The notes: generated by a model not told the origin, from the letters alone. Shown: positions 43,787-54,267, counted from the stretch's first letter. The stretch is 64,000 nt of DNA from an uncultured Eudoraea sp. (GCA_947258555.1 CAMYJF010000005.1:40959-104958); one strand, 5' to 3'. A program made the numbers and translations.

Positions 43787-44002
43787 TTAATATCTGTACG
43801 TAATTCTTGCTTTCGTTAAATCGTAGGGACTCATTTCCAACTTCACTTTGTCCCCGGGTAATAATTTGATATAATGCATACGCATCTTACCAGAAATATG
43901 TGCGGTTACCACATGGCCGTTTTCCAACTCCACACGGAACATGGCATTGGAAAGAGCCTCTATGATAGAACCGTCTTGTTCAATAGGTGCTTGCTTTGCC
44001 AT
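43787..44002 (-). CDS. infA: Translation initiation factor IF-1
   Basis: The 71-residue OB-fold protein starts [20 protein letters not shown] and has [20 protein letters not shown] and [20 protein letters not shown]. It blocks the A site during initiation. It begins 3 bp after secY; no adk or map gene separates them. Confidence 0.97.
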   Translation of the reverse strand: MAKQAPIEQDGSIIEALSNAMFRVELENGHVVTAHISGKMRMHYIKLLPGDKVKLEMSPYDLTKARITYRY

Positions 44003-44005
44003 AAT

Positions 44006-45349
44006 TTATGCTACTTTTCTGTTTTTGCCTGCTTTCATCAATCCGTCATAGTGCCTGTTCAAGAGGTATGAATTCACCTGCTGAACCGTATCAATTGCCA
44101 CCCCTACCATAATTAGCAGAGACGTTCCTCCATAGAAAAGGGCCCATCCTGGTTGAATGTCCATCAACTTCACAACAACGGCTGGTAAAACGGCCAATAA
44201 TGCCAGGAATACCGATCCCGGAAGTGTTATCAGGGACATGATCTTATCCAGGAAATCTCCTGTTTCTTTCCCAGGTCTGATCCCGGGTATAAATCCGCCA
44301 CTTCTTTTCAGATCATCTGCCATCTTATTCGTGGGCACAGTAACGGCGGTATAGAAATAGGTAAATATGATGATCAGTACGCCAAACAGAATATTATACG
44401 CTAAACCGAATATATCCTGAAATTGTACTTCCATCCATTGACCTACTGCTGTATTATTAAATGTCCGACCCAATAAGCCAGGCGCAAACATGATGGCCTG
44501 TGCAAAGATGATCGGCATTACTCCTGACGCATTCAACTTTAGCGGAATGTATTGTCGGGAGCCTCCTATATTCCTTTCATATCCACCAGATGCAGTTCGC
44601 CTGGCGTATTGTACAGGTATTCTTCGCGTAGCCATGACCAGTAGAACACTGGCAAGTATCACCACGAACCACAGAATGACCTCGATCAGCATGAACATGA
44701 GTCCACCTGTATTATTAGTTGTCCTGGATATCCATTCCTGCACGAATGATTGCGGCAAGGTGGCAATGATCCCGATCATAATAAGTAATGATATCCCGTT
44801 TCCAATACCTTTGTCCGTGATCTTCTCACCAAGCCACATGGCAAAAACACAGCCCGTAACAAGGATGATCACTGAAGGTATTATAAAGTTTAATCCTTTC
44901 CCTAATAAGAAGGCACTATCCGGAACACCCAGGGCTCCAAGAGAGTACAGATAAGCCGGCGCCTGAACGATACAGATCGCGATCGTTAGCCACCGCGTGA
45001 TCTGGTTCTTAGTTCTTCTTCCACTCTCACCTTCCTTATCTAATTTCTGAAGATAAGGCACGGCAATTCCCATCAGCTGCACAACAATAGAGGCAGAGAT
45101 ATAAGGCATGATCCCTAGTGCAAAAACAGAAGCATTGGCGAAAGCCCCTCCTGTAAATGCATTCAGAATACCTAAGATGCCTTGCTCTGTATTGGATGAT
45201 AATTCAGCTAATTGAGATGTATCGATCCCGGGAAGAACAACTTGCGCTCCAAATCTATAGACCGTTAATAACCCAAGGGTTATCAGGATCCTGTTTCGCA
45301 GTTCCTCAATCTTCCAGATATTCGATATGACCTCAAAAAACTTTTTCAT
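44006..45349 (-). CDS. secY: Preprotein translocase subunit SecY
   Basis: The protein has 447 residues from the ATG at 45349 (MKKFFEVISNIWKIEELRNR). A frame open to 45394 would overlap rplO. It has ten membrane helices. The plug and pore region reads LPGIDTSQL and the cytoplasmic loops include RRTASGGYERN and the long GRRTKNQITRWL. The C-terminus ends DGLMKAGKNRKVA. It forms the channel for Sec-dependent export. Confidence 0.96.
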   Translation of the reverse strand: MKKFFEVISNIWKIEELRNRILITLGLLTVYRFGAQVVLPGIDTSQLAELSSNTEQGILGILNAFTGGAFANASVFALGIMPYISASIVVQLMGIAVPYLQKLDKEGESGRRTKNQITRWLTIAICIVQAPAYLYSLGALGVPDSAFLLGKGLNFIIPSVIILVTGCVFAMWLGEKITDKGIGNGISLLIMIGIIATLPQSFVQEWISRTTNNTGGLMFMLIEVILWFVVILASVLLVMATRRIPVQYARRTASGGYERNIGGSRQYIPLKLNASGVMPIIFAQAIMFAPGLLGRTFNNTAVGQWMEVQFQDIFGLAYNILFGVLIIIFTYFYTAVTVPTNKMADDLKRSGGFIPGIRPGKETGDFLDKIMSLITLPGSVFLALLAVLPAVVVKLMDIQPGWALFYGGTSLLIMVGVAIDTVQQVNSYLLNRHYDGLMKAGKNRKVA

Positions 45350-45359
45350 CTCCTGTATG

Positions 45360-45812
45360 TTAGAGGCTATTGGCCTCACCGCCTGCAGCCTCAATGGCCG
45401 TTTTTGCGGTTGCTGTAAATTTGTGAACTGTTATTTTCAGCGGCGCTTTTAATTCACCACGACCCATGATCTTCACCAGGTCATTGCGACCTGCCAACCT
45501 AAGTGCAACCAATTCTTCCAAACCAACAGTCTTTTTCACCTTCTTGGCATCTACCAATTCCTGGAGCGTATCCAGGTTAATTCCCCGGTATTCCTTACGG
45601 TTTATATTGGTAAACCCAAATTTAGGAACGCGGCGTTGTAAAGGCATTTGTCCGCCTTCAAAACCGATCTTCTTAGAATACCCGGAACGGGATTTGGCTC
45701 CATTATGTCCTCGGGTGGCTGTTCCGCCTTTTCCAGAACCTTGTCCGCGACCTATTGTCTTACCTGCCTTATGAACCGCACCTTTTGCGGGTTTTAAATT
45801 GCTCAGATCCAT
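45360..45812 (-). CDS. rplO: 50S ribosomal protein L15 (uL15)
   Basis: The 150-residue protein starts MDLSNLKPAKGAVHKAGK, has the glycine-rich GRGQGSGKGGTATRGHNG, and GFEGGQMPLQRRVPKFGF. Late-assembly 50S protein. It is 5 bp after rpmD. Confidence 0.97.
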   Translation of the reverse strand: MDLSNLKPAKGAVHKAGKTIGRGQGSGKGGTATRGHNGAKSRSGYSKKIGFEGGQMPLQRRVPKFGFTNINRKEYRGINLDTLQELVDAKKVKKTVGLEELVALRLAGRNDLVKIMGRGELKAPLKITVHKFTATAKTAIEAAGGEANSL

Positions 45813-45817
45813 TTCGT

Positions 45818-45997
45818 TTATGCTTTCTCTGTTTCCACAAGATGTTGCACTTTGGCGATCATGCCCAAAATTGCCGGACTATCGTCATGTTCAACAACTT
45901 GTCCAATTCTTTTTAGACCAAGTGCCTTAAGCGTGAGCTTTTGATTCTGCGGACGCTTAATACTACTTCTAACTTGTTTAACTTTTATTTTTGCCAT
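45818..45997 (-). CDS. rpmD: 50S ribosomal protein L30 (uL30)
   Basis: The 59-residue protein runs from ATG at 45997 (MAKIKVKQVRSSIKR) to TAA at 45818 (ending HLVETEKA). It includes LTLKALGLKRIGQVVEHDDS, the usual L30 stretch. It lies 11 bp after rpsE and 5 bp before rplO. Confidence 0.95.
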   Translation of the reverse strand: MAKIKVKQVRSSIKRPQNQKLTLKALGLKRIGQVVEHDDSPAILGMIAKVQHLVETEKA

Positions 45998-46008
45998 GAC
46001 CCTATTCC

Positions 46009-46533
46009 TTAGCCCTTAAAAACTTTATCTACTGAGATACCTCTTTGTTGGGCAACGCGATTTGCATCGCGGAGTTGCAACAAGGCATCAAACGTAGCCT
46101 TTACCACATTATGCGGATTGGAAGACCCCTGGGACTTGGATAATACATCCTGAACCCCCACAGATTCCAATACAGCACGCACAGCGCCACCGGCGATCAC
46201 ACCTGTACCATGTGAAGCAGGTTGAACGTAAACTCGGGCTCCGCCATATTTACCTTTTTGCTGATGCGGAAGAGTCCCTTTATCAAGTGGGATCCGGATC
46301 AGGTTCTTTTTGGCATCTTCAATAGCCTTGGCAATTGCGGTTGCTACTTCCTTAGATTTTCCAAGACCGTGGCCTACAACGCCATTTTCATCCCCAACAA
46401 CTACGATGGCTGAGAATCCAAATGCGCGTCCACCTTTGGTAACCTTGGTAACCCGTTGTATACCTACCAGGCGATCCTTTAAATCAAGGCCACCGGGCTT
46501 AACTGTTTCTACATTCTTATACTTTGCGTACAT
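46009..46533 (-). CDS. rpsE: 30S ribosomal protein S5 (uS5)
   Basis: The 174-residue protein has the double-stranded RNA-binding part ([20 protein letters not shown]) and the C-terminal domain ([19 protein letters not shown]). It lines the mRNA entry channel and affects decoding accuracy. It is 7 bp after rplR. Confidence 0.97.
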   Translation of the reverse strand: MYAKYKNVETVKPGGLDLKDRLVGIQRVTKVTKGGRAFGFSAIVVVGDENGVVGHGLGKSKEVATAIAKAIEDAKKNLIRIPLDKGTLPHQQKGKYGGARVYVQPASHGTGVIAGGAVRAVLESVGVQDVLSKSQGSSNPHNVVKATFDALLQLRDANRVAQQRGISVDKVFKG

Positions 46534-46540
46534 ACTCTAA

Positions 46541-46897
46541 TTAAAATTTTAATCCGCCTTCCCGGGCCCCTTCTGCAAGAGACTTAACACGTCCATGATA
46601 TAAATATCCGCCACGGTCAAAAGCCACTATATCAATACCGGCTTTTACTGCCTTTTCGGCTACTACCTTGCCTACTTCCTTGGCGATATCCGTCTTTGTG
46701 CCTTTGGCTTTACTAAATTCTTTATCCCTTGATGAGGCTGCTACAAGCGTTTTCCCTGTGCGGTCATCGATCAATTGGGCATAGATCTCTTTGTTGCTTC
46801 GAAAAACAGAAAACCGGGGCTTCTGTGCCGAACCCTGAGCGATCTTTCGGATGCGCCTGTGAATACGTTTTCTTCGTGCTACTTTAGATAATACCAT
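46541..46897 (-). CDS. rplR: 50S ribosomal protein L18 (uL18)
   Basis: The 118-residue protein has a basic N-terminus ([15 protein letters not shown]), the core [18 protein letters not shown], and ends [17 protein letters not shown]. It binds 5S rRNA with L5 and L25. Confidence 0.97.
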   Translation of the reverse strand: MVLSKVARRKRIHRRIRKIAQGSAQKPRFSVFRSNKEIYAQLIDDRTGKTLVAASSRDKEFSKAKGTKTDIAKEVGKVVAEKAVKAGIDIVAFDRGGYLYHGRVKSLAEGAREGGLKF

Positions 46898-46907
46898 ATC
46901 TCAATTC

Positions 46908-47450
46908 TTATGCAGATTTACCTGCTTTTCTTCGTATTTGTTCCCCTACATATTTCACACCTTTTCCTTTATAAGGCTCAGGCTTGCGGAATGATCTGAT
47001 CTTAGAAGCCACCTGACCCACCAACTGCTTGTCGTGGGAGGTGAGTTTAATAATAGGGTTTTTACCTTTTTCTGAGATCGTTTCGATCTTAACTTCTGTT
47101 GGTAATTCCAAGACGATGTTGTGAGAGAATCCCAAAGACAGATCTAATTTCTGTCCTTGATTGGAGGCTCTGTATCCAACACCGACCAATTCCAATTCTT
47201 TTGTCCATCCCTCAGAAACTCCGGCAACCATGTTAGCTATCAACGAACGGTAAAGTCCGTGCTTTGCTTTATGTGTTTTAGAATCTGATGGTCGTGATAC
47301 TTGTACCTCGCCATCTTCCACTTTCACGGCAACGTCCGAAAATTCTTGCTGAAGTTCCCCAAGCTTTCCTTTTACAGTGATCCGGTTGTCCTGTATTTCT
47401 ACAGTGGCACCTTCTGGGATCGCTATGGGATTATTACCTATTCTAGACAT
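46908..47450 (-). CDS. rplF: 50S ribosomal protein L6 (uL6)
   Basis: The 180-residue protein has two L6 repeats; it begins MSRIGNNPIAIPEGA and ends with EPYKGKGVKYVGEQIRRKAG. It sits near the sarcin-ricin loop by the factor-binding site. Confidence 0.97.
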   Translation of the reverse strand: MSRIGNNPIAIPEGATVEIQDNRITVKGKLGELQQEFSDVAVKVEDGEVQVSRPSDSKTHKAKHGLYRSLIANMVAGVSEGWTKELELVGVGYRASNQGQKLDLSLGFSHNIVLELPTEVKIETISEKGKNPIIKLTSHDKQLVGQVASKIRSFRKPEPYKGKGVKYVGEQIRRKAGKSA

Positions 47451-47471
47451 CTTTTTATCTTTTGTATGATC

Positions 47472-47870
47472 CTAATAAACGTAACACAATACTTCCCCAC
47501 CAACATTATCGCGCTGCGCTTGCTTACCCGTCATTACGCCATGTGATGTAGAGATAATGGCTACACCTAAGCCATTCAATACACGTGGTAGCTCATCAGC
47601 ACCTGAATACTTCCGCAGTCCGGGCTTACTGATACGTTCGATCTTCCTGATAACCGGTTCTTTGGTTTGTGGATCGTATTTTAAAGCGATCTTGATATTT
47701 CCCTGAACCTTGTCGTCCTCGAATTTATAACTCAGGATAAAACCCTGGTCAAAGAGGATTTTGGTCATCTCACGTTTCAAATTGGACGCAGGAATGTCCA
47801 CTACCCTGTGGCCTGCCATACTGGCATTCCGAACACGGGTTAAAAAATCTGCTATTGGATCTGTGTACAT
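47472..47870 (-). CDS. rpsH: 30S ribosomal protein S8 (uS8)
   Basis: The 132-residue protein starts [20 protein letters not shown] and has [19 protein letters not shown] near the end. It is a primary 16S rRNA binder, and in E. coli it regulates this operon. Confidence 0.97.
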   Translation of the reverse strand: MYTDPIADFLTRVRNASMAGHRVVDIPASNLKREMTKILFDQGFILSYKFEDDKVQGNIKIALKYDPQTKEPVIRKIERISKPGLRKYSGADELPRVLNGLGVAIISTSHGVMTGKQAQRDNVGGEVLCYVY

Positions 47871-47889
47871 ACGCTAACTTTTATTTCGT

Positions 47890-48159
47890 TTACCAACTGG
47901 CTTTTCTCACACCTGGGATCAACCCTTGATTGGCCATTTCGCGAAACGTAACCCTGGAGATCCCAAAAGTTCTCATATACCCTTTAGGTCTTCCGGTTAG
48001 TTTACAGCGATTGTGCATTCGTACCGGTGAAGCATTCCTCGGTAATTTTTGAAGTGCTTCATAATCTCCGGCTTCTTTAAGCGCTTTACGCTTCTCTGCA
48101 TATTTCGCAACCATCTTTGCCCGTTTTCTCTCCCGGGCCTTCATGGATTCCTTAGCCAT
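47890..48159 (-). CDS. rpsN: 30S ribosomal protein S14 (uS14), zinc-free form
   Basis: The 89-residue protein has the long S14 form. The usual C-terminal [20 protein letters not shown] and IPGVRKASW are present, but the CxxC zinc knuckle of the short form is absent: only one cysteine is seen, in NRCKL. It begins 1 bp after rplE. Confidence 0.96.
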   Translation of the reverse strand: MAKESMKARERKRAKMVAKYAEKRKALKEAGDYEALQKLPRNASPVRMHNRCKLTGRPKGYMRTFGISRVTFREMANQGLIPGVRKASW

Positions 48160-48160
48160 A

Positions 48161-48712
48161 CTAGTTTCGTTTAAATGGTAATCCCAATTCAGCGAGAAGC
48201 GACTGGGCTTCTTTGTCTGTATTGGCGGATGTCACAAAAGTGATATCCATTCCGTTAATCCTGTTTATTTTATCAATATTGATCTCTGGGAAAATAATTT
48301 GCTCCGTTACCCCCAGGTTATAATTTCCACGTCCGTCAAACCCTGTGGATCTGATCCCTTGAAAATCACGAACCCTAGGCAACGCAGTGGTCACCAGTCG
48401 ATCTAAAAATTCATACATCCGCTCACCGCGAAGGGTCACTTTTGCCCCAATGGGCATCCCTTTTCTCAATTTGAATGCGGCGACGTCTTTCTTGGAGATC
48501 GTCGATACAGCCTTCTGTCCGGTGATGATCGATAATTCATCAACAGCATGGTCTATCAACTTCCTGTCTGATACAGCATCGCCCACACCGCGACTTAACA
48601 CGATCTTTTCTAAACGCGGTACTTCCATCACGTTGTCATACCCGTACTCATCTCTCAAAGTCTGGATAACGCGCTCTCTGTATTCTTGCTTTAATCTAGG
48701 TATATATGCCAT
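48161..48712 (-). CDS. rplE: 50S ribosomal protein L5 (uL5)
   Basis: The 183-residue protein has [39 protein letters not shown] and [16 protein letters not shown]. It binds 5S rRNA and contacts the P-site tRNA. Confidence 0.97.
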   Translation of the reverse strand: MAYIPRLKQEYRERVIQTLRDEYGYDNVMEVPRLEKIVLSRGVGDAVSDRKLIDHAVDELSIITGQKAVSTISKKDVAAFKLRKGMPIGAKVTLRGERMYEFLDRLVTTALPRVRDFQGIRSTGFDGRGNYNLGVTEQIIFPEINIDKINRINGMDITFVTSANTDKEAQSLLAELGLPFKRN

Positions 48713-48714
48713 GA

Positions 48715-49026
48715 CTAAATAACTTCATTTGATTTCTTAGACACCCTTACCTTCACATTATCGCGAACCTCATACCCAACACGAGTAGTTTCTCCTGATT
48801 TTGAATCGATCAGGGAAAGATTCGAAATATGAATAGGCGCTTCTTTTTGCACAATTCCTCCTTGTGGATTCTTTGCGCTTGGCTTCTCGTGTTTAGACAC
48901 CATATTAATGCCTTCTATAAGAGCCTTTTTCTTTTGCTTGTCAACCTCGATCACTTTTCCTTCGGAGCCTTTATGGTCTCCGGCAATGATGCGTACGGTA
49001 TCTCCTGTTTTTATCTTTAGTTTCAT
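48715..49026 (-). CDS. rplX: 50S ribosomal protein L24 (uL24)
   Basis: The 103-residue protein has the KOW motif [20 protein letters not shown], then [19 protein letters not shown]. It is an early assembly initiator of the 50S subunit. It lies 2 bp before rplE. Confidence 0.97.
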   Translation of the reverse strand: MKLKIKTGDTVRIIAGDHKGSEGKVIEVDKQKKKALIEGINMVSKHEKPSAKNPQGGIVQKEAPIHISNLSLIDSKSGETTRVGYEVRDNVKVRVSKKSNEVI

Positions 49027-49036
49027 CTATTTCCTG

Positions 49037-49405
49037 TTATAGCACCTCTGGGGCTAATGAAACGATCTTCATGAACTTTTTCTCACGCAACTCTCTTGCG
49101 ACAGGTCCGAAAACCCGTGTTCCCCGCATTTCGCCCGCAGGATCCAACAATACACAAGCATTGTCATCAAATCGAATATAAGATCCGTCAGGTCTGCGCA
49201 CTTCTTTGCGTGTCCTCACTACAACTGCAGTAGAGACTGTTCCCTTTTTGATCCCACTATTCGGGGTTGCTTCCTTAACCGTAACCACAATCTTATCGCC
49301 AATAGACGCATATCGCCTCTTGGTACCTCCAAGCACACGGATAGTTAATACTTCCTTTGCACCTGTATTATCGGCTACTTTAAGTTTTGATTCTTGTTGT
49401 ACCAT
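49037..49405 (-). CDS. rplN: 50S ribosomal protein L14 (uL14)
   Basis: The 122-residue protein has [37 protein letters not shown] and [18 protein letters not shown]. It forms intersubunit bridges with 16S rRNA. Confidence 0.97.
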   Translation of the reverse strand: MVQQESKLKVADNTGAKEVLTIRVLGGTKRRYASIGDKIVVTVKEATPNSGIKKGTVSTAVVVRTRKEVRRPDGSYIRFDDNACVLLDPAGEMRGTRVFGPVARELREKKFMKIVSLAPEVL

Positions 49406-49406
49406 C

Positions 49407-49664
49407 TTATTTCGCTCTTTCTAAGATTTCAACCAAACGCCAGCATTTCGTTCTACTGAGCGGTCTGGTTTCCATGATCTTTACGGTATCGCCAATTTTA
49501 CAGTCATTGGTTTCATCATGTGCTACATATTTCTTTGTGCGCAAGACGAACTTTCCGTACATGGGGTGCTTAACTCGTTTCACTTCAGCTACTACAATGG
49601 ACTTTTCCATTCTGTTGCTGGTGACAACGCCTACACGTTCTTTTCTCAAATTTCTTTTTTCCAT
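49407..49664 (-). CDS. rpsQ: 30S ribosomal protein S17 (uS17)
   Basis: The 85-residue OB-fold protein has [39 protein letters not shown] and [16 protein letters not shown]. It is a primary binder of the 16S 5' domain and lies 1 bp before rplN. Confidence 0.97.
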   Translation of the reverse strand: MEKRNLRKERVGVVTSNRMEKSIVVAEVKRVKHPMYGKFVLRTKKYVAHDETNDCKIGDTVKIMETRPLSRTKCWRLVEILERAK

Positions 49665-49677
49665 AAACCAGAAACTG

Positions 49678-49872
49678 TTATTGGTTCTCCCTTTTCGTTA
49701 ATTCTGTTGCCAATCGGGCCAAGGTCTTTCTCGCCTTCCTGATCTGAAGCGGATTCTCAAGCGGGGTCACCGAATGTGCCATTTTAAGATCTGCATGCTG
49801 CTTCTTAAAATCGACCATTTTTTCTTTTATTTCCTCTAGGGACATTTCGTTGATCTCTGACTGTTTCATCAC
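49678..49872 (-). CDS. rpmC: 50S ribosomal protein L29 (uL29)
   Basis: The 64-residue two-helix protein starts [19 protein letters not shown] and contains [19 protein letters not shown]. It sits at the exit tunnel near L23. A start one codon later is equally possible (double Met). Confidence 0.95.
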   Translation of the reverse strand: MMKQSEINEMSLEEIKEKMVDFKKQHADLKMAHSVTPLENPLQIRKARKTLARLATELTKRENQ

Positions 49873-49881
49873 TTCTACTTA

Positions 49882-50304
49882 TTATTGCGCCTCGTAATCT
49901 CTGGCCACTATAAATTTTGTTTTTACCGGCAGTTTCTGAGCCGCCAGACGCAATGCTTCTTTAGCAACGTCTATTGGTACTCCGGCAACTTCAAACATGA
50001 TCCTGCCAGGCTTCACTACGGCAACGAAATATTCCGGTGCCCCTTTTCCCTTGCCCATCCGAACCTCGAGAGGTTTCTTTGTGATAGGCTTATCCGGGAA
50101 GATCTTTATCCACAGCTGACCTTGCCTCTTCATATATCGGGTAGCCGCTACACGAGCTGCTTCGATCTGTCTTGAGGTAATAAAACTCGAATCCAAAGAC
50201 TTGATCCCGAACATTCCATTGGAAAGTTGATGTCCGCGACCTGCATTGCCCTTCATTCGGCCCTTTTGCTGTTTTCTATATTTTGTGCGTTTCGGTTGTA
50301 ACAT
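49882..50304 (-). CDS. rplP: 50S ribosomal protein L16 (uL16)
   Basis: The 140-residue protein starts [19 protein letters not shown]. It has [20 protein letters not shown] and the conserved [19 protein letters not shown]. It helps shape the A site and CCA-end region. Confidence 0.97.
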   Translation of the reverse strand: MLQPKRTKYRKQQKGRMKGNAGRGHQLSNGMFGIKSLDSSFITSRQIEAARVAATRYMKRQGQLWIKIFPDKPITKKPLEVRMGKGKGAPEYFVAVVKPGRIMFEVAGVPIDVAKEALRLAAQKLPVKTKFIVARDYEAQ

Positions 50305-50324
50305 GAGTATACCCGATTTACCAA

Positions 50325-51032
50325 TTATTTCCTACGGCGCTTCTTGCCGTCTTGCTTTCCTTTTCCTTGTCCTTTAGACAATCCCACTAGTGGAGAGAGT
50401 TCCCTCTTTCCATATACTTCACCTTTCATGATCCAAACTTTGATCCCCAAACGGCCGTAGGTCGTATGAGCTTCATGCAAGGCATAATCAATATCAGCTC
50501 TGAAGGTAGATAATGGGATCCTACCATCTTTATAAGATTCTGAACGCGCCATTTCTGCACCGTTCAATCTTCCTGATATCTGTATTTTAATTCCTTCGGC
50601 ATTCATTCGCATCGCAGCAGCTATCGCCATCTTGATGGCACGTCTGAAGGAGATCCTGTTCTCGATCTGGCGAGCAACACTTGCTGCTACCAGGTTGGCA
50701 TCTACCTCAGGTCTTTTGATCTCATGGATGTTGATCTGAACCTCTTTGTTCGTGATCTTTTTTAATTCCTCCTTGAGTTTATCAACTTCCTGTCCGCCTT
50801 TACCTATGATGATCCCTGGTCGGGCAGTTGTTATGGTTATCGTGATCAACTTAAGCGTACGCTCGATGATCACCCTGGAAACACTGGCCTTAGCCAAACG
50901 AGCATGGATGTACTTTCGGATCTTGTCGTCTTCCGCAAGCTTGTCTCCATAGTCATTTCCACCATACCAGTTAGATTCCCATCCTCGGATGATACCTAAT
51001 CGATTACCAATTGGATTCGTTTTCTGTCCCAT
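50325..51032 (-). CDS. rpsC: 30S ribosomal protein S3 (uS3)
   Basis: The 235-residue protein has the KH domain with [20 protein letters not shown], then the C-terminal S3 domain with [20 protein letters not shown] and [15 protein letters not shown] lysine-rich tail ([16 protein letters not shown]) ends it. It lines the mRNA entry channel. Confidence 0.97.
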   Translation of the reverse strand: MGQKTNPIGNRLGIIRGWESNWYGGNDYGDKLAEDDKIRKYIHARLAKASVSRVIIERTLKLITITITTARPGIIIGKGGQEVDKLKEELKKITNKEVQINIHEIKRPEVDANLVAASVARQIENRISFRRAIKMAIAAAMRMNAEGIKIQISGRLNGAEMARSESYKDGRIPLSTFRADIDYALHEAHTTYGRLGIKVWIMKGEVYGKRELSPLVGLSKGQGKGKQDGKKRRRK

Positions 51033-51036
51033 TCAA

Positions 51037-51441
51037 TTAACTTTCTGCGTTTCTGGATCCCAAAACCAAGGTTACATGGTTGGATCTCTTTCGTATTCTG
51101 TGTGCCCTACCTTGAGGTGCGGGTCGTAATCTTTTTAGCATGCGACCGCTATCTACTGTGATCTCCTGTACAAAGAGATCGGCTTCTTCAATATTTGCCT
51201 CCTCATTTTTCGCTTGCCAATTGGCAATGGCGGACAATAATAATTTTTCTAGTCGGCGCGAAGCTTCTTTAGGATTGAATCGCAAAATGGCCAAGGCTTG
51301 TTCTATGCCTTCGCCTCTAATCAGATCTGCCACTATCCTCATTTTACGAGGGGAAGTCGGACAATTGTTCAACTTCGCAAAAGCGATCTGCTTGCGTTCT
51401 TCCTTAAACCGTTCGGCCATTTGTTTTTTTCTAACTCCCAT
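51037..51441 (-). CDS. rplV: 50S ribosomal protein L22 (uL22)
   Basis: The 134-residue protein has [19 protein letters not shown] at the front and the tunnel-lining beta-hairpin around [20 protein letters not shown]. The Bacteroidetes-type N-terminus [14 protein letters not shown] is kept as the start rather than the Met at residue 8. Confidence 0.96.
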   Translation of the reverse strand: MGVRKKQMAERFKEERKQIAFAKLNNCPTSPRKMRIVADLIRGEGIEQALAILRFNPKEASRRLEKLLLSAIANWQAKNEEANIEEADLFVQEITVDSGRMLKRLRPAPQGRAHRIRKRSNHVTLVLGSRNAES

Positions 51442-51447
51442 AGCCTA

Positions 51448-51726
51448 TTACCTGATACCTTTATTCTTTGCACCGGCGTGTCCCCGGAAGGACCGTGTTG
51501 GTGAAAATTCTCCCAGTTTATGTCCTACCATGTTCTCAGTAACATATACCGGAACGAATTGACGGCCATTATGGACTGCAATGGTCTGACCGACAAAATC
51601 CGGAGTGATCATTGAGGCGCGAGACCAGGTCTTAATGACGGTCTTCTTCCCTGACTCCACATTCTGGGCGATCTTTTTCTCCAGGCTATAATGTACGTAT
51701 GGTCCTTTTTTTAATGAACGTGCCAT
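51448..51726 (-). CDS. rpsS: 30S ribosomal protein S19 (uS19)
   Basis: The 92-residue protein starts [19 protein letters not shown] and has [20 protein letters not shown] and [20 protein letters not shown]. It is in the 30S head and interacts with S13. Confidence 0.97.
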   Translation of the reverse strand: MARSLKKGPYVHYSLEKKIAQNVESGKKTVIKTWSRASMITPDFVGQTIAVHNGRQFVPVYVTENMVGHKLGEFSPTRSFRGHAGAKNKGIR

Positions 51727-51737
51727 CTATCGTGCTT

Positions 51738-52562
51738 TTATTTCTTTCTTCTCTCGATGATATATTTATTCGTATCCTTGGTTCTGGAACGTGTGCGATA
51801 TCCTTTCGCAGGTATTCCTTTACGCGACCTGGGATGACCTCCGGAAGCCCTTCCTTCACCACCACCCATTGGGTGATCGACAGGGTTCATTGCTACCGGT
51901 CTGGTTCTTGGCCTTCTTCCTAACCATCTGCTTCTACCGGCTTTCCCGGAAATGATCAACTGGTGGTCAGAATTAGAAACAGCCCCTATTGTCGCCATAC
52001 AATTCACAAGGATCATCCGTGTTTCACCCGAAGGCATTTTCACGGTGGCAAACCTCCCGTCCCGGGCCATTAACTGGGCAAATGTACCTGCGCTTCGCGC
52101 AAGGGTAGCACCTTGTCCTGGCCTGAGTTCAATACAGGAAATGATCGTACCTAATGGAATTTCACTTAAAGGCATGGCATTGCCGATCTCGGGAGCAACT
52201 TTCTTCCCGGAAACGACTTTCTGCCCAACCTTCATTCCATTTTGGGCGATCGTATATCTTTTTTCGCCGTCTGTGTATTCCACCAGGGCGATAAATGCAG
52301 TGCGGTTGGGATCGTATTGAATGGATTTGATCTCTGCTTCCACATCGAACTTATCCCTTTTAAAATCAATGATCCTGTAGCGCCTTTTGTGGCCACCACC
52401 CCTGTATCGCATGGTCATTCTTCCCTGGTTGTTACGCCCGCCTGATTTTTTGATCGGGGCTAACAAGCTCTTCTCCGGCTGGTCTGATGTCAATGCATCA
52501 AAACCGTTAACGACCTTAAATCGCTGTCCGGGAGTTGTGGGTTTTAACTTTCTAACTGGCAT
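51738..52562 (-). CDS. rplB: 50S ribosomal protein L2 (uL2)
   Basis: The 274-residue protein has [20 protein letters not shown] and the highly conserved [18 protein letters not shown] containing the histidine near the peptidyl-transferase centre. Ends with [17 protein letters not shown]. Confidence 0.98.
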   Translation of the reverse strand: MPVRKLKPTTPGQRFKVVNGFDALTSDQPEKSLLAPIKKSGGRNNQGRMTMRYRGGGHKRRYRIIDFKRDKFDVEAEIKSIQYDPNRTAFIALVEYTDGEKRYTIAQNGMKVGQKVVSGKKVAPEIGNAMPLSEIPLGTIISCIELRPGQGATLARSAGTFAQLMARDGRFATVKMPSGETRMILVNCMATIGAVSNSDHQLIISGKAGRSRWLGRRPRTRPVAMNPVDHPMGGGEGRASGGHPRSRKGIPAKGYRTRSRTKDTNKYIIERRKK

Positions 52563-52571
52563 GGTGTCTGC

Positions 52572-52862
52572 TTATAGATTACTGTAAAAATCAATAGTGT
52601 CCCCATCCTGTACATCAACAATTGCCTTTTTAAAAGCATTTGTCTTTCCCTGCTGGACACCTGTCTTTGTAAAACGGGTCTTTCTATGTGGCCCGTAATT
52701 CATTGTTCGCACCTTGGTTACAGAAACACCATAAGTGGTCTCTACTGCCTCCTTGATCTGAAGCTTGTTAGCCTGGGTATCAACAATGAATCCGTAGCGA
52801 TTATACAACTCGCTATCGTTTGTCATTTTTTCTGTTATGATCGGCTTTATTAACACGCTCAT
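52572..52862 (-). CDS. rplW: 50S ribosomal protein L23 (uL23)
   Basis: The protein has 96 residues from the ATG at 52862 (MSVLIKPIITEKM), the normal L23 start. A longer open frame to 52934 lies inside rplD. It has RYGFIVDTQANKLQIKEAVE and SVTKVRTMNYG. It docks trigger factor and SRP at the tunnel exit. Confidence 0.96.
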   Translation of the reverse strand: MSVLIKPIITEKMTNDSELYNRYGFIVDTQANKLQIKEAVETTYGVSVTKVRTMNYGPHRKTRFTKTGVQQGKTNAFKKAIVDVQDGDTIDFYSNL

Positions 52863-52869
52863 GAGTTCT

Positions 52870-53499
52870 CTATTTAACCAGGTTCGCTTCGATGCCTTCC
52901 AATGCCCCTTCAAAAAGGACAATGTTAGAAGCATTCATTATTTTATAAGTGTTTAATTCTGAGTTAGTTATAACTTCAGAACCTTGCAAATTTCGAGAGG
53001 ACAAATATACGTTATTATTCGTATCGCCCAAGACGAACAGGGACTTTTTGCTATCGAGTCCGAGCGACTTCAGAACGGCTTTAAAATCTTTGGTTTTTGG
53101 CGCGTCTAAATTGAAATCTTCAAGGACCATAATTGCCTTCTCCTGAGCTTTCAAACTCAAGGCAGATCTTCGTGCCAATCGCTTGACATTTTTGTTCAAT
53201 TTTTGCTGATAATCACGTGGTCTCGGACCAAAAACTCGACCGCCCCCTCTGAAGATCGGAGACTTGATACTTCCTGCACGGGCTGTACCTGTTCCTTTTT
53301 GCTTTTTTATCTTACGCGTACTTCCTACGATATCCGCTCGTTCCTTGGTTTTATGCGTACCCTGCCGCTGATGTGCCATATATTGCTTCACATCGAGGTA
53401 TATCGCATGATTATTAGGCTCTATCTTATACACTGAATCCGAAAGCTCTGCTTTCCGACCTGTGTCTTTTCCCTTATTGTTTAAAACCGCTACCTTCAT
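52870..53499 (-). CDS. rplD: 50S ribosomal protein L4 (uL4)
   Basis: The 209-residue protein has the extended loop [20 protein letters not shown]...[13 protein letters not shown], which lines the tunnel. Its ATG overlaps the rplC stop by 1 bp. In E. coli L4 represses its own operon by transcription attenuation, which matters for the structured gap upstream of rplC. Confidence 0.97.
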   Translation of the reverse strand: MKVAVLNNKGKDTGRKAELSDSVYKIEPNNHAIYLDVKQYMAHQRQGTHKTKERADIVGSTRKIKKQKGTGTARAGSIKSPIFRGGGRVFGPRPRDYQQKLNKNVKRLARRSALSLKAQEKAIMVLEDFNLDAPKTKDFKAVLKSLGLDSKKSLFVLGDTNNNVYLSSRNLQGSEVITNSELNTYKIMNASNIVLFEGALEGIEANLVK

Positions 53500-54116
53500 T
53501 ACTTCTCAATGGTTACATATGTGTTCTTATGACCAGGTACACAGCCTTTAAGTACGATCAAGTTCTTCTCTGGAAGTACTTTTAATACTCTGAGGTTCTG
53601 TATTTTAACCTTCTCACCGCCCATTCTTCCGGCCATTCTCATGCCTTTGAATACACGTGCCGGATACGAAGCTGCACCGATAGATCCAGGCGCTCTTAAC
53701 CTATTGTGCTGACCGTGGGTCGCCTGACCCACACCAGCAAATCCGTGACGTTTTACAACACCCTGGAATCCTTTTCCTTTTGAAGTGGCTGATACATCGA
53801 CGAATTCACCTTCGATGAAAATGTCGACTCCTACCGTCGCTCCCAATTTATGTTCACCTTCAAAATCACGGAACTCGACAACTTTTCGCATAGGAGACGT
53901 ACCTGCCTTTTTAAAATGACCTTGTTCGGCCTTAGACGTACGCTTTTCTGCCTTGTCATCGAAACCGAGTTGAAGGGCATTATACCCGTCTACCTCTTCG
54001 GTTCTGACTTGGGTAACGACACATGGACCTGCTTCTATCACAGTACATGGAATATTCTTTCCACTCTCGTCATAGATGCTGGTCATGCCGATTTTTCTTC
54101 CAATTAACCCAGACAT
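53499..54116 (-). CDS. rplC: 50S ribosomal protein L3 (uL3)
   Basis: The 205-residue protein starts [20 protein letters not shown] and has the central extension [24 protein letters not shown] stretch with [15 protein letters not shown]. It is an assembly initiator near the peptidyl-transferase centre. The start is 44 nt after the internal terminator. Confidence 0.97.
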   Translation of the reverse strand: MSGLIGRKIGMTSIYDESGKNIPCTVIEAGPCVVTQVRTEEVDGYNALQLGFDDKAEKRTSKAEQGHFKKAGTSPMRKVVEFRDFEGEHKLGATVGVDIFIEGEFVDVSATSKGKGFQGVVKRHGFAGVGQATHGQHNRLRAPGSIGAASYPARVFKGMRMAGRMGGEKVKIQNLRVLKVLPEKNLIVLKGCVPGHKNTYVTIEK

Positions 54117-54159
54117 ACGTTTGTTTTTATTATTCTTATTCTACTTTATTTTCCGGATA

Positions 54160-54190
54160 AAAAAACGGGGCCAAAAATAATCCGACCCCG
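54160..54190 (-). terminator. Intrinsic terminator inside the ribosomal operon (candidate attenuator)
   Basis: On the minus strand, CGGGGTC (54190-54184) pairs with GGCCCCG (54173-54167) through one G-T wobble, and the next seven bases are all T (54166-54160). It stands between rpsJ and rplC, so full termination would silence more than 20 essential genes. It must therefore be conditional, or be followed by a strong promoter that I cannot see. Confidence 0.75.
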
Positions 54191-54267
54191 AATTCATTTT
54201 TGTTACCGTTTTTCCTTTGCGAAACGCGCCGGACATGTCCGCTGCCAAACGTTGACAGCTATGTTAC
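54191..54267 (-). promoter_or_regulatory. Structured rpsJ-rplC gap upstream of the attenuator
   Basis: Read on the minus strand from the rpsJ stop, three hairpins come in a row. First GCTGTC...GGCAGC (starting 54259). Then the perfect 12-base palindrome CGGACATGTCCG (54241-54230). Then a small GCG-CGTTT-CGC hairpin. The terminator follows. A chain of stems ending in a terminator is the usual layout of an r-protein attenuation leader. Confidence 0.5.

Noticed and set aside
52863..52934. N-terminal extension of L23
   Set aside because: It overlaps the end of rplD in another frame, and L23 normally begins at MSVLIKPIITEKM.
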